The notes beneath the pieces were generated by a model. The model was not told where the DNA came from, did no database searches, and saw only the letters and a program-made list of their open reading frames with translations. A program made the translations under genes and the position numbers. A stretch of DNA of 64,000 bases, taken from positions 1,116,001 to 1,180,000 of the forward strand of contig NZ_JAUOEM010000001.1 in NCBI RefSeq assembly GCF_030540875.1, given 5' to 3'. The DNA is from Flavivirga amylovorans (GTDB lineage Bacteria; Bacteroidota; Bacteroidia; Flavobacteriales; Flavobacteriaceae). Of this stretch, positions 51,935-59,063 are shown in pieces (positions within the stretch are counted from its first letter, which is position 1; every line of letters begins with the position of its first letter).

Positions 51935-53119
51935 ATGAAGGTGTTAGCTATAGATGATCAACAACTCGTATTGTTACCATTACAAAAAAGATTAGAGGAG
52001 TTAGGTTATGATGTGAGAATCGAAACAGATGCAAATAAAGGCATAAAACTATATGATGCTTTTAATCCGGATTTAGTCATTGTTGATATTAACATGCCTG
52101 AAATTTCAGGGTTGGAAATTGTAAAGTATATACGCGCTTCAAAAAAACCAACAACGTCAGTTATGGTATTGTCGGGTAATACAAATGATACTGTAATCAC
52201 AGCAGGTTTCGATTTAGGAATTAATGATTACATGAAAAAACCACTAAGCTTAAATGAAATTTGTGCCAGAGTAAAACGCTTAATCGGAGCTCCAGAAATT
52301 AGTAATCCAAACACTAAAAGTAATGTTATGATTCAGCAACGTTGTGTTGGCGTGGTAATACCATGTTATAATGAGGAAGAGCGCTTGTTAAGTAAAGAAT
52401 TTATAGATTATATAGATAAAAATACGGGTTACCATTTATGCTTTGTAAACGATGGCAGTAAAGACAAAACGTTAGAAGTTTTAGAAACATTACAAAAAGG
52501 GAGAGACCATTTTATAACAGTTTACAATTGTAAGAAAAATGGCGGAAAAGCAGAAGCTGTACGTTTAGGTATGTTGCATATGGCTAAAAAATCAGACTTA
52601 GATTATATAGGGTTTTTAGATGCCGATTTATCTACAGATTTATCCGATTTTGACGATTTAGTTAAAACTATTGAAACCTCAGATTTTAAAATAGTTAGTG
52701 GATCTCGTATTGCAAGAATGGGTGCCAATATTACTAAAGAATCCGCAAGAAAAATAATTAGTTTAACAATCAATTTTATCATCAGAAAGATTCTAAAAAT
52801 GGATTTTAAAGACACACAGTGTGGTGCTAAAATTTTCCACAAAGAGGTTATAGAAATTGCTTTTAGTAAAAAGTTTGTTACACAATGGATTTTTGATGTA
52901 GAAATCTTTAAAAGAGTATCGCAGTATTATGGTTTAAAAAAAGCTAAAACAATGCTTTGCGAACAACCACTAAAACGATGGATTCATGCTGATGGGTCTA
53001 AACTATCTATGAAAGATTCAATTAAAATCGTTGGTAAGTTAGCACAAATAGCCTGGGTTTATAGAGGGAATAAGACTCCTGTTAAATATGAAAAAGAAGG
53101 TAAGTTAAAAATCGTATAA
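51935..53119 (+). CDS. Receiver-GT2 (ALG5-like) fusion protein 2
   Basis: A 394-residue paralogue of the fusion at 37082. Receiver residues 1-118: D7-D8, phosphoacceptor Asp51 (LVIVDINMP), Ser80 (VMVLSGNT), Lys102 (YMKKPL). A 20-residue linker leads to GT2 from residue 137: GVVIPCYNEEE, FVNDGSKD, FLDADLSTD with DxD at 229-231, KESARKIISLTIN, DTQCGAKIF, QWIFDVEIF, and an end KRWIHADGSKLSMKDSIKIVGKL. It has no membrane segment. A basic tail (TPVKYEKEGKLKIV) is extra compared with copy 1. It is preceded by a LytTR-type operator and followed, 13 bases later, by the pseudo-GT2. Confidence 0.9.
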   Translation: MKVLAIDDQQLVLLPLQKRLEELGYDVRIETDANKGIKLYDAFNPDLVIVDINMPEISGLEIVKYIRASKKPTTSVMVLSGNTNDTVITAGFDLGINDYMKKPLSLNEICARVKRLIGAPEISNPNTKSNVMIQQRCVGVVIPCYNEEERLLSKEFIDYIDKNTGYHLCFVNDGSKDKTLEVLETLQKGRDHFITVYNCKKNGGKAEAVRLGMLHMAKKSDLDYIGFLDADLSTDLSDFDDLVKTIETSDFKIVSGSRIARMGANITKESARKIISLTINFIIRKILKMDFKDTQCGAKIFHKEVIEIAFSKKFVTQWIFDVEIFKRVSQYYGLKKAKTMLCEQPLKRWIHADGSKLSMKDSIKIVGKLAQIAWVYRGNKTPVKYEKEGKLKIV

Positions 53120-53132
53120 TCAAAATAATAAG

Positions 53133-53621
53133 ATGAAAATTGGAATTATAATAATATGTTATAACAATGCTGTAGATATAGGTAAAAGCTTATTTAGTGG
53201 GGTTTCTAACCTTACCGATGTTGATTTGTGTCTTGTGAATAACGGCAGTAAAGATGCAACCCTAGAAAAATTACAAGAATTAAAAGAGGCATCGGGATTA
53301 AAAAGTACCATTATAGATATTAAACACAACAAAGGATATACTGTAGCTATTAAAGCAGGAGCAAGATATCTCTCCAATCATAACGATTTAAAACTTATAG
53401 GCTATATTAATGTTAATAAAATGAATGATGTTATGTCTTTGTTAGATTTGTTAAATGCAGTACAGCATCATAAAGAAGCAATTATTCAGCATCACCTGAA
53501 CGTTATTAATAAGCATTTTGAGCAAAGGGCTCTTTTAAAAAATACATTCTCGGTAATAGACTATTTAAATCGTTTGAATATTAAATTGGGGCATACACAA
53601 ATAAATGTGATTGGTCATTAA
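53133..53621 (+). CDS. Truncated GT2-like protein lacking the DxD site
   Basis: A 162-residue protein resembling only the N-terminal nucleotide-binding half of a GT2 (GIIIICYNNAVDIGKSLFSG, CLVNNGSKDATLEKLQEL, NKGYTVAIKAGARYL). Where active relatives read GYLDADLSTD, this one reads GYINVNKMNDV, so both Asp of the DxD metal site are gone. It starts 13 bases after receiver-GT2 2 and continues in the same orientation. It is unlikely to be a catalyst and may instead be a regulatory or assembly partner, or a decaying gene; the intact frame of 162 codons speaks slightly for the former. Confidence 0.75.
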   Translation: MKIGIIIICYNNAVDIGKSLFSGVSNLTDVDLCLVNNGSKDATLEKLQELKEASGLKSTIIDIKHNKGYTVAIKAGARYLSNHNDLKLIGYINVNKMNDVMSLLDLLNAVQHHKEAIIQHHLNVINKHFEQRALLKNTFSVIDYLNRLNIKLGHTQINVIGH

Positions 53622-53685
53622 TTGTAACTATTAAATATTACATTTCTAGAACCAAGCAATTACTTTTCGTATTCGTTATGCAACG

Positions 53686-54246
53686 TTATATATTTTCATT
53701 TATACAGGTTGCTCCTTTTTTGATTGCTTTTATTTTCTGTCTTGTTCTTCCTTTTGCTTTTAAGTCGACATGTTCTCCTTCATCTGTGTCAGGAATTCTA
53801 ATAATGTCAATTTTAGATTCTGTCAAACTTTTCAATTCCGTTTTGTTTAGTAAAAAAGTAAAGGAATAAGCTGTAAAGTTTTCAGAACTTGTTGTGTTAA
53901 ATCCACCACCAAATCCAGGGAAGAATGGACCGTTCGATGAAGATGTTATACTTTCAATTTTAGGTTTAGCCTTTTTAATTGTTTTTAAATTAATCTTAGA
54001 ACCATTTTCAAGTTTTATTAATATTTCTGCTCCCTCGTCAAACTCATGTTCTCTTTCTCCCCAATAATTAAATTTGATATCAAATCTTATTGTGTCATTT
54101 TTTATTTCAAAATAGACAGTTTTATTATAAAAATCGAATGATGTTATTTTTTCATTTGTAAATGGGTCTTTATCAGTTTTACACTTTTGAGAATATGTTT
54201 TTATTGATATTAAGATTAACAAAATAATGATTGTTTTTTTTTGCAT
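53686..54246 (-). CDS. Hypothetical secreted protein (cassette gene)
   Basis: A 186-residue exported protein: signal peptide MQKKTIIILLILISIKTYSQ, then a beta-rich mature part with a glycine-rich centre (GPFFPGFGGGF) and a basic end (KGRTRQKIKAIKKG). No family recognised. It is a single gene followed upstream by an attC-like element, the first unit of the second cassette-like array. Confidence 0.6.
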   Translation of the reverse strand: MQKKTIIILLILISIKTYSQKCKTDKDPFTNEKITSFDFYNKTVYFEIKNDTIRFDIKFNYWGEREHEFDEGAEILIKLENGSKINLKTIKKAKPKIESITSSSNGPFFPGFGGGFNTTSSENFTAYSFTFLLNKTELKSLTESKIDIIRIPDTDEGEHVDLKAKGRTRQKIKAIKKGATCINENI

Positions 54247-54261
54247 GTCTGTTTTTCATAA

Positions 54262-54398
54262 TGTTGCACAATGGTCTCGGCTATGAGTAGTTGTGTTGCT
54301 TAGTGGTTAACTTAGCAAGTACGCACCAAACTGAAAATCCGCAAGGATTTTCAGAAATAGGAGAGAACAAGCAATTACTTAGAGCCATTGTTGGCAGT
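54262..54398. repeat. attC-like element 4
   Basis: ATGTTGCACAATGGTCTCGG begins it and GAGCCATTGTTGGCAGTTC ends it. CTGAAAATCC-GCAA-GGATTTTCAG (54331-54354) is a perfect 10-bp stem with a 4-base loop. It separates two minus-strand single genes. Confidence 0.5.
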
Positions 54399-54404
54399 TC
54401 GTTG

Positions 54405-55229
54405 TTATTCCTTAAGTTTAATTTTCTGTTGTTTAGATTTTTCAAATTCTGTGTTCAAGTCAAGTTGTATTACATTTTTATTGCTCAATTTATAGGATAG
54501 AAAAAATTTGTTGTCAGTAATGTCAATAAATGAAGTGTAAACTGTTCCTCCAACTCGTCCATTTTCAAGCTCTCTTGCTGGTTGCCCAGCTTGTCCGAAA
54601 GTATTTCCAACTTTTAAAAGGTTGATTTCAGCTTCATTATTTTCCAATTCAAGAATTCTGTTTTCAATGCTTTCATAGCGATTACAAGGATAGTTCCCAG
54701 CTTCTGGTTCAGACAAAAGATAGTTGGTCATAATTAATTTGTTGTCCTCAATCCAGTGAAGCATTCTTTCTCCATTTATCCATTCTACCACAACTGCTTT
54801 TCCTGTTTTATCGCCAAACATCATATGACTTTTATTCAAAGCTATTTTTTCTTTTTCTAAAAATACCAAGGCTTCTTCTACTGTTGAGCAATGAGCTAAA
54901 ATTTTATCTCCCAAATTGTTTTTTGGGTTCCTATAGCCTTTTATTTTTTTTTTTTCAGGTGTTACGGCAGCATCAAAAAAAAGTCCTTTATCATTGATTC
55001 CTCCTTGTGCAAAATTATCCCATCCGTACCACAGTCGGGCAAACTCATTTTTTGATCTGGGTTCAATTTGGATATATGCATCAACATCCAACCAATAATC
55101 TTCACTATTGACGACATATATTTTACCCGTTTTTGAGTCAACATAGTAAAGCACTGAACAAGCAGTTGATTCCATGGGTGTCATTAAGAACCCGAAAAAT
55201 GCCACCAGTAAAAGTTTAATCTTTTTCAT
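54405..55229 (-). CDS. Choloylglycine hydrolase / linear amide C-N hydrolase family protein
   Basis: A 274-residue Ntn-type hydrolase. The signal peptide ends TPMESTA, leaving the catalytic Cys as the new first residue (CSVLYYVDSKTGKIYVVNSEDYW). Further family features: GGINDKGLFFDAAVTP, the Asp/Asn pair in NYLLSEPEAGNYPCNRY (conserved NPxxG-like region), and WDxG-like GWDNFAQGG. Such enzymes cleave amides such as bile salts, penicillin V or N-acyl homoserine lactones. Substrate is not predictable. It is a cassette-like gene, bounded by attC-like elements 4 and 5. Confidence 0.8.
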   Translation of the reverse strand: MKKIKLLLVAFFGFLMTPMESTACSVLYYVDSKTGKIYVVNSEDYWLDVDAYIQIEPRSKNEFARLWYGWDNFAQGGINDKGLFFDAAVTPEKKKIKGYRNPKNNLGDKILAHCSTVEEALVFLEKEKIALNKSHMMFGDKTGKAVVVEWINGERMLHWIEDNKLIMTNYLLSEPEAGNYPCNRYESIENRILELENNEAEINLLKVGNTFGQAGQPARELENGRVGGTVYTSFIDITDNKFFLSYKLSNKNVIQLDLNTEFEKSKQQKIKLKE

Positions 55230-55256
55230 TCCTTGTATTTTAATTTCTTCATAATG

Positions 55257-55400
55257 AATGCCAACGGTTTTATATAAGAATAGTAGAGTGGAAAAACGCT
55301 GTTACTATTCTGTTTAACACAAGCCAAATTTTTAAATTTAGCGACTTAGCAAAAGTACCCAAATATTGGGTTAAGCACTAATTGCACTATTATTTTTATA
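55257..55400. repeat. attC-like element 5
   Basis: AATGCCAACGGTTTTATATAAG at the left, AAGCCAAATTTTTAAATTTA in the middle and AATATTGGGTTAAGCAC at the right. Start and core closely resemble element 3 (CAACGGTTTATATATGG; GCCAAATTTAATAATTTGGC). It lies between the start of the amide hydrolase gene and the end of the next minus-strand gene. Confidence 0.45.
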
Positions 55401-55425
55401 CGTCTTAGTTAGAAACTGGCAATCT

Positions 55426-55821
55426 TCAATCATAGCTCCATCCCTTGTCAATTTTCGTAACTTTATCTTTTGAGTCAAAGTAAACATTTGAACGATACCA
55501 AGCAAAATCATTTATATCATATTCTCTATTGCTTTTTCGTCTTAGAAAGCCATCATTTGTATAATGAAATTCAGTTCGATTTGTAATCGTATCGGTAAAA
55601 ATAAATAAGGGTTTTCCAATAGTATTTATAACTTCTTCTTTTGTTAAACCCATTGTAATTGAGTCAAATTTATTCGGCGTATAATTTTCGGCAAATTCAG
55701 TATCGATATATGGGTCAAAAATATTGTACCCTTCCATTAAAGAAAGACCTCCAAACATAAAAACAAAATATATAGTTGGTATCATTAAAGCTAAAGTCAA
55801 TATTTTATATACTAATCTCAT
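55426..55821 (-). CDS. Hypothetical BamE/SmpA-like small protein
   Basis: A 131-residue protein with an N-terminal membrane anchor or signal (residues 8-29). The segment KFDSITMGLTKEEVINTIGKPLFIFTDTITNRTEFHYT resembles the BamE/SmpA fold pattern (GMTxxEVxxxLGxP). It precedes, with 2 bases between, another small membrane protein gene at 55824-56099 upstream on the minus strand. Family assignment is tentative. Confidence 0.6.
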   Translation of the reverse strand: MRLVYKILTLALMIPTIYFVFMFGGLSLMEGYNIFDPYIDTEFAENYTPNKFDSITMGLTKEEVINTIGKPLFIFTDTITNRTEFHYTNDGFLRRKSNREYDINDFAWYRSNVYFDSKDKVTKIDKGWSYD

Positions 55822-55823
55822 TT

Positions 55824-56099
55824 TTATATTAATGGCTGAAGTGAGGTAAATAAATATCCACAGATAAAAATTATTGAAATCAATCCGAATGAAATTGGAA
55901 GATTATTTAAAAATGAATTTTTCCTGTTTTGTTTTGACCAAACAGCAATGGTAAATGATGTTATTAAGCCTCCTAAAATAATTAAGATTAGCGAAAAAAT
56001 AAGAAGTTTTCCGTTATTTGTTGGATGTGAAACTGCGGACAAAATTAATGCCGAAACAAAAGCAATTATGCTTAAAATCAGTTTTATCTTTTTGGTCAT
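55824..56099 (-). CDS. Small hypothetical membrane protein
   Basis: A 91-residue protein with three membrane segments (residues about 5-23, 29-52 and 66-88). It is the first gene of a two-gene cassette with the BamE-like gene, 2 bases apart. No family recognised. Confidence 0.55.
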   Translation of the reverse strand: MTKKIKLILSIIAFVSALILSAVSHPTNNGKLLIFSLILIILGGLITSFTIAVWSKQNRKNSFLNNLPISFGLISIIFICGYLFTSLQPLI

Positions 56100-56124
56100 A
56101 TATTCACGAAGTTTTTTTCTTGCT

Positions 56125-56260
56125 TGTTGCTAACGTGTTTGTATAAGATTAATTGCGTGTTTAAGCACTAAAGTTAGCAAATAAATCACAGATAGAAAGT
56201 CCACGAGGACTTTCGTAAGTAGACTATAACTAGCAATGAATTATAGGTATCGTTGCCAAA
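56125..56260. repeat. attC-like element 6
   Basis: TTGTTGCTAACGTGTTTGTA...TAAGATTAATTGCGTGTTTAAG at the left, then GAAAGTCC-ACGA-GGACTTTC (56195-56214, a perfect 8-bp stem), and ATCGTTGCCAAAAG at the right. It is the most complete member of this element family in the window and closes the second cassette-like array. Confidence 0.55.
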
Positions 56261-56267
56261 AGTAGTT

Positions 56268-56522
56268 TTATGTCGCAAGCTTAAGCAAGTGAGCCAAAAA
56301 AGCGAAAACTGCTTGTGTTCTGTTTGGTTTTTCTAGCACGTTCACTTTTTTTATTAGGCAGTTGCTTAGTTTAGCAAAATTGCACGAGTCCAAAAGTCCG
56401 ATGTAACTTTTTTGAGAAAACTTGTATTTGGAAAAACTTGAAAAAATCAAATAGGGGATGTGCCATTTGTCCGAAGTCCATTTAGTTTTTGTTGATAAGC
56501 AAGCAACTTTTTTAATTTCCAT
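56268..56522 (-). CDS. Doubtful short ORF in repeat-type DNA
   Basis: An 84-residue frame (KVACLSTKTKWTSDKWHIPYLIF...NRTQAVFAFLAHLLKLAT) next to attC-like element 6. I recall similar short frames beside such repeats in Flavobacteria; they may be translations of repeat DNA rather than real proteins. No RBS or -7 box was seen. Listed with low confidence because nothing else explains this stretch. Confidence 0.2.
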   Translation of the reverse strand: MEIKKVACLSTKTKWTSDKWHIPYLIFSSFSKYKFSQKSYIGLLDSCNFAKLSNCLIKKVNVLEKPNRTQAVFAFLAHLLKLAT

Positions 56523-56682
56523 AAAATCGTAGAAAGAGAAAATCCGTTGGATTTGTTTTTTATAAAACTATTTTTGGTAACTATTAAGTAAACACATTTT
56601 ATTGCGTTTATTTAATATTATACCATAAACCCTGAATTTATCTAGTTTTCATACTTGTAAAGCGATCTTCTATACCCAATAT

Positions 56683-57477
56683 TTAATCATGGAGAATGAG
56701 TAACGGAACGGTGCTATTGAAAGTTTGTTTTAGAGTAACGCTATCGTTTAATATCCAATCAAAAAAACCTTTCTTACTACGGATTAGGCAAAGCAAACCA
56801 ACATCGTTTTTCTCCAAATAATCATTTAAATCCCGATTAGTATTTCCGGTTCCAAATGCATAAGTCACAGAATGATTGAGATCTCCAATATGATCTAAAG
56901 CCTCTTGTATGTTTGGTTTTTGGTCTTCTGAAATATGAAGAACTTTGAGTTTACTGTCGTGTATCGAAGCAATTTTGCGCAAAGGTTCAATGACCTTGGC
57001 ATTAGAGAACGTATTGTCGCTAATGGCAAAAACAATTTCATTAAGAGGACGATAAAAATAAAATGTTGGAACAACTACTACCGGAATGGAGGTTTTAGAA
57101 ATAACACCTCCAGCAATACTTCCAATAAACACCTCTTTTAATCCACTGGCTCCTTTAGTGCCCATGACGATAAAATCGTATATACCGCTATTACCTAGAG
57201 ATGTGATGGCAGAAACAGCATAGTTCTTGATTAATTTAGTTTTAAATGTTACTTCCGGAGCTTGTTTCTGTAACTTTTCTATTAATTGATTCATGCTACT
57301 TTGCGCGTCTTCATGGAGCAAGCCGTCTATCGATTTCATAAGAAGTGCTGTTGACTTTGTCCCATAAACGTGTAAAATAGTTATTTCTAAGGAGGCCCTT
57401 TTAAATAATTCAACAGCATAAAATAAAGCATTCAGAGATGTATCTGAAAAGTCAATGGGAACGAGGATTTTATTCAT
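56683..57477 (-). CDS. Universal stress protein (tandem UspA)
   Basis: A 264-residue protein of two UspA-type domains. The first (residues 1-140) is complete, with KILVPIDFSDTSLNALFYAVEL and the ATP-binding-type loop VMGTKGASGLKEVFIGSIAGGVISKTSIPVVVV (G-2X-G-9X-G(S/T)). The second (about 145-264) is shorter and lacks this loop, so it probably does not bind ATP. It lies divergently from a second Usp gene beside the ATPase operon. Confidence 0.88.
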   Translation of the reverse strand: MNKILVPIDFSDTSLNALFYAVELFKRASLEITILHVYGTKSTALLMKSIDGLLHEDAQSSMNQLIEKLQKQAPEVTFKTKLIKNYAVSAITSLGNSGIYDFIVMGTKGASGLKEVFIGSIAGGVISKTSIPVVVVPTFYFYRPLNEIVFAISDNTFSNAKVIEPLRKIASIHDSKLKVLHISEDQKPNIQEALDHIGDLNHSVTYAFGTGNTNRDLNDYLEKNDVGLLCLIRSKKGFFDWILNDSVTLKQTFNSTVPLLILHD

Positions 57478-57890
57478 TTTTCAAACTAATTTAATATTAA
57501 GTGATTTTTTTGATTTAAAGTCTTGATTTCGTCATGTTGGATTTGAAAAATTTTAAGAATACTAACTGTTTCATCATCCAAATTGTGGCTCCTAACTTTA
57601 TCTATTCTACACAAACCTATGAACAAAATCTTTAGACAAACTTTAGAAAACAGAAAATGATTAGTTAGAGGTTGTAAAATGTGGCTACAATTTAAATATA
57701 GATATGAATATATGGAACGTAGATTTATTTTTAGTAGCATCAATTTCTTAAACTTTTCTAAAGAATCGCATGATAGTTTTGTGAAAATTAAGAGAAATAA
57801 AGAAATACACGTTTGTGCTAAGCAAAGCTGAAGAACTTGTGCTGAGTGCAGTTGAAGTTCGATATTCAAAAAATAATAAAATTAGAATAC
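57478..57890. other. Divergent intergenic region between the two Usp genes
   Basis: About 410 bases with no supported gene. A 127-codon frame on the minus strand (57486-57869) has no recognisable features and would fill the whole divergent promoter region, so I do not accept it. No repeat family or clear operator was identified. Confidence 0.45.
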
Positions 57891-59033
57891 ATGAAACTAT
57901 TAGAAAATATTTTATTAGCAGACGATTTTAGTAAATCTTCTGAAAATGTTGTAGAAACGGCAATTGAACTCGCAAAAGTATTACAAGCTAAGATCATTCC
58001 GATTCATGTACTTCCTGATGATATTGTGAACGAAAAAGTGAAATCATTACTACATGAAACGGCAGTCGCGAAGTTAGAGGAAACAGCAAATAAGATAGAA
58101 AAAGCAGGTGTGCAAGCAGGAAAGCCAATTCTTGAATTTGGATCAATAAATGATCGTATTGTTCGAGCAGCAGTAAATGTAAATACCAATCTAATTTTAA
58201 TTGGTTCTGGAGAAAGCCAAAAAGGAGACCGATTTCGATTAGGAACAACAGCCGAAAGGATTATTCAAAAAAGTGAAAAACCTGTTTTTGTAGTAAAAGA
58301 AGGAGTCCCACTTAATATTCAAAATATACTTTGTCCAATTGATTTTTCTGAAACATCAAAACGTGCTCTTAAAGATGCCATCACGATGGCTCACAAATTT
58401 AAGGCTGAATTAACGATTCTTGGTGTTTGTGAAACCCAATATTCTACCTGGCCTATAGCAGAAGAGAATAAGGATGAAGAGAACTATATAAGGAGTGCTC
58501 AACATAAAGAAAAGTTCAATACTTTTTTGAAAGAATTCAATCTAACAGGCCTGAACTGGGTTAAAGAAACCCCTAAAGGAAATCCTGCTAAAGAAATACT
58601 CAGTACCATTTCAAGAAAAATGATTGATTTACTTGTTATGGGAACAGCAGGAAGAACGGGCTTGAACCGCCTTATTATTGGTAGTGTAACCGAAAAGGTA
58701 GTGAGGGAAGTTCCCTGTTCTTTTTTAACGCTGAAGTCTGAGAATGTTATCAATCTACAATTAGAAGTTAATATTCGTGATATAGAAAATCTATATAAAA
58801 CAGCGGTTCAACTGGTAGAAGATGGTTTTTATGAAGATGCCATAGACCAATTAAAAGCTTGTTTGAAAATAAACAATATGCATATACCTGCTTATTTAGG
58901 TATAGCCAAGATTTACGAAAAATTGGATGAACCAGAAAAAGCCAAAAAATTTAGAGATAGCGGAAATGGAATAAAGGAAAAAATATGGTATACAAAAATA
59001 GAAGAAGAAGTTCGTAAGCTACGAGGAAGTTAA
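57891..59033 (+). CDS. Tandem UspA protein with a C-terminal TPR
   Basis: A 380-residue protein from ATG 57891 (the in-frame GTG at 57846 is less likely). Two UspA domains (about 1-140 and 143-285) are complete, each with a nucleotide loop (LIGSGESQKGDRFRLGTTAERIIQKSEKPVFVV; VMGTAGRTGLNRLIIGSVTEKVVREVPCSFL). Residues about 300-380 form TPR-type helices (ENLYKTAVQLVEDGFYEDAIDQLKACLKINN...). It starts the ATPase gene group, ending 30 bases before subunit A, so it is likely co-transcribed. Linking a stress sensor to an ion-pumping ATPase is inferred from gene order. Confidence 0.85.
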   Translation: MKLLENILLADDFSKSSENVVETAIELAKVLQAKIIPIHVLPDDIVNEKVKSLLHETAVAKLEETANKIEKAGVQAGKPILEFGSINDRIVRAAVNVNTNLILIGSGESQKGDRFRLGTTAERIIQKSEKPVFVVKEGVPLNIQNILCPIDFSETSKRALKDAITMAHKFKAELTILGVCETQYSTWPIAEENKDEENYIRSAQHKEKFNTFLKEFNLTGLNWVKETPKGNPAKEILSTISRKMIDLLVMGTAGRTGLNRLIIGSVTEKVVREVPCSFLTLKSENVINLQLEVNIRDIENLYKTAVQLVEDGFYEDAIDQLKACLKINNMHIPAYLGIAKIYEKLDEPEKAKKFRDSGNGIKEKIWYTKIEEEVRKLRGS

Positions 59034-59063
59034 GAAATATTCAATAACAATGAATTATAACGC

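Noticed and set aside
57486-57869. 127-codon minus-strand frame between the two Usp genes
   Set aside because: It fills the divergent promoter region, has no family resemblance, signal or membrane plan, and a Cys/Leu-rich make-up typical of random AT-rich translation.
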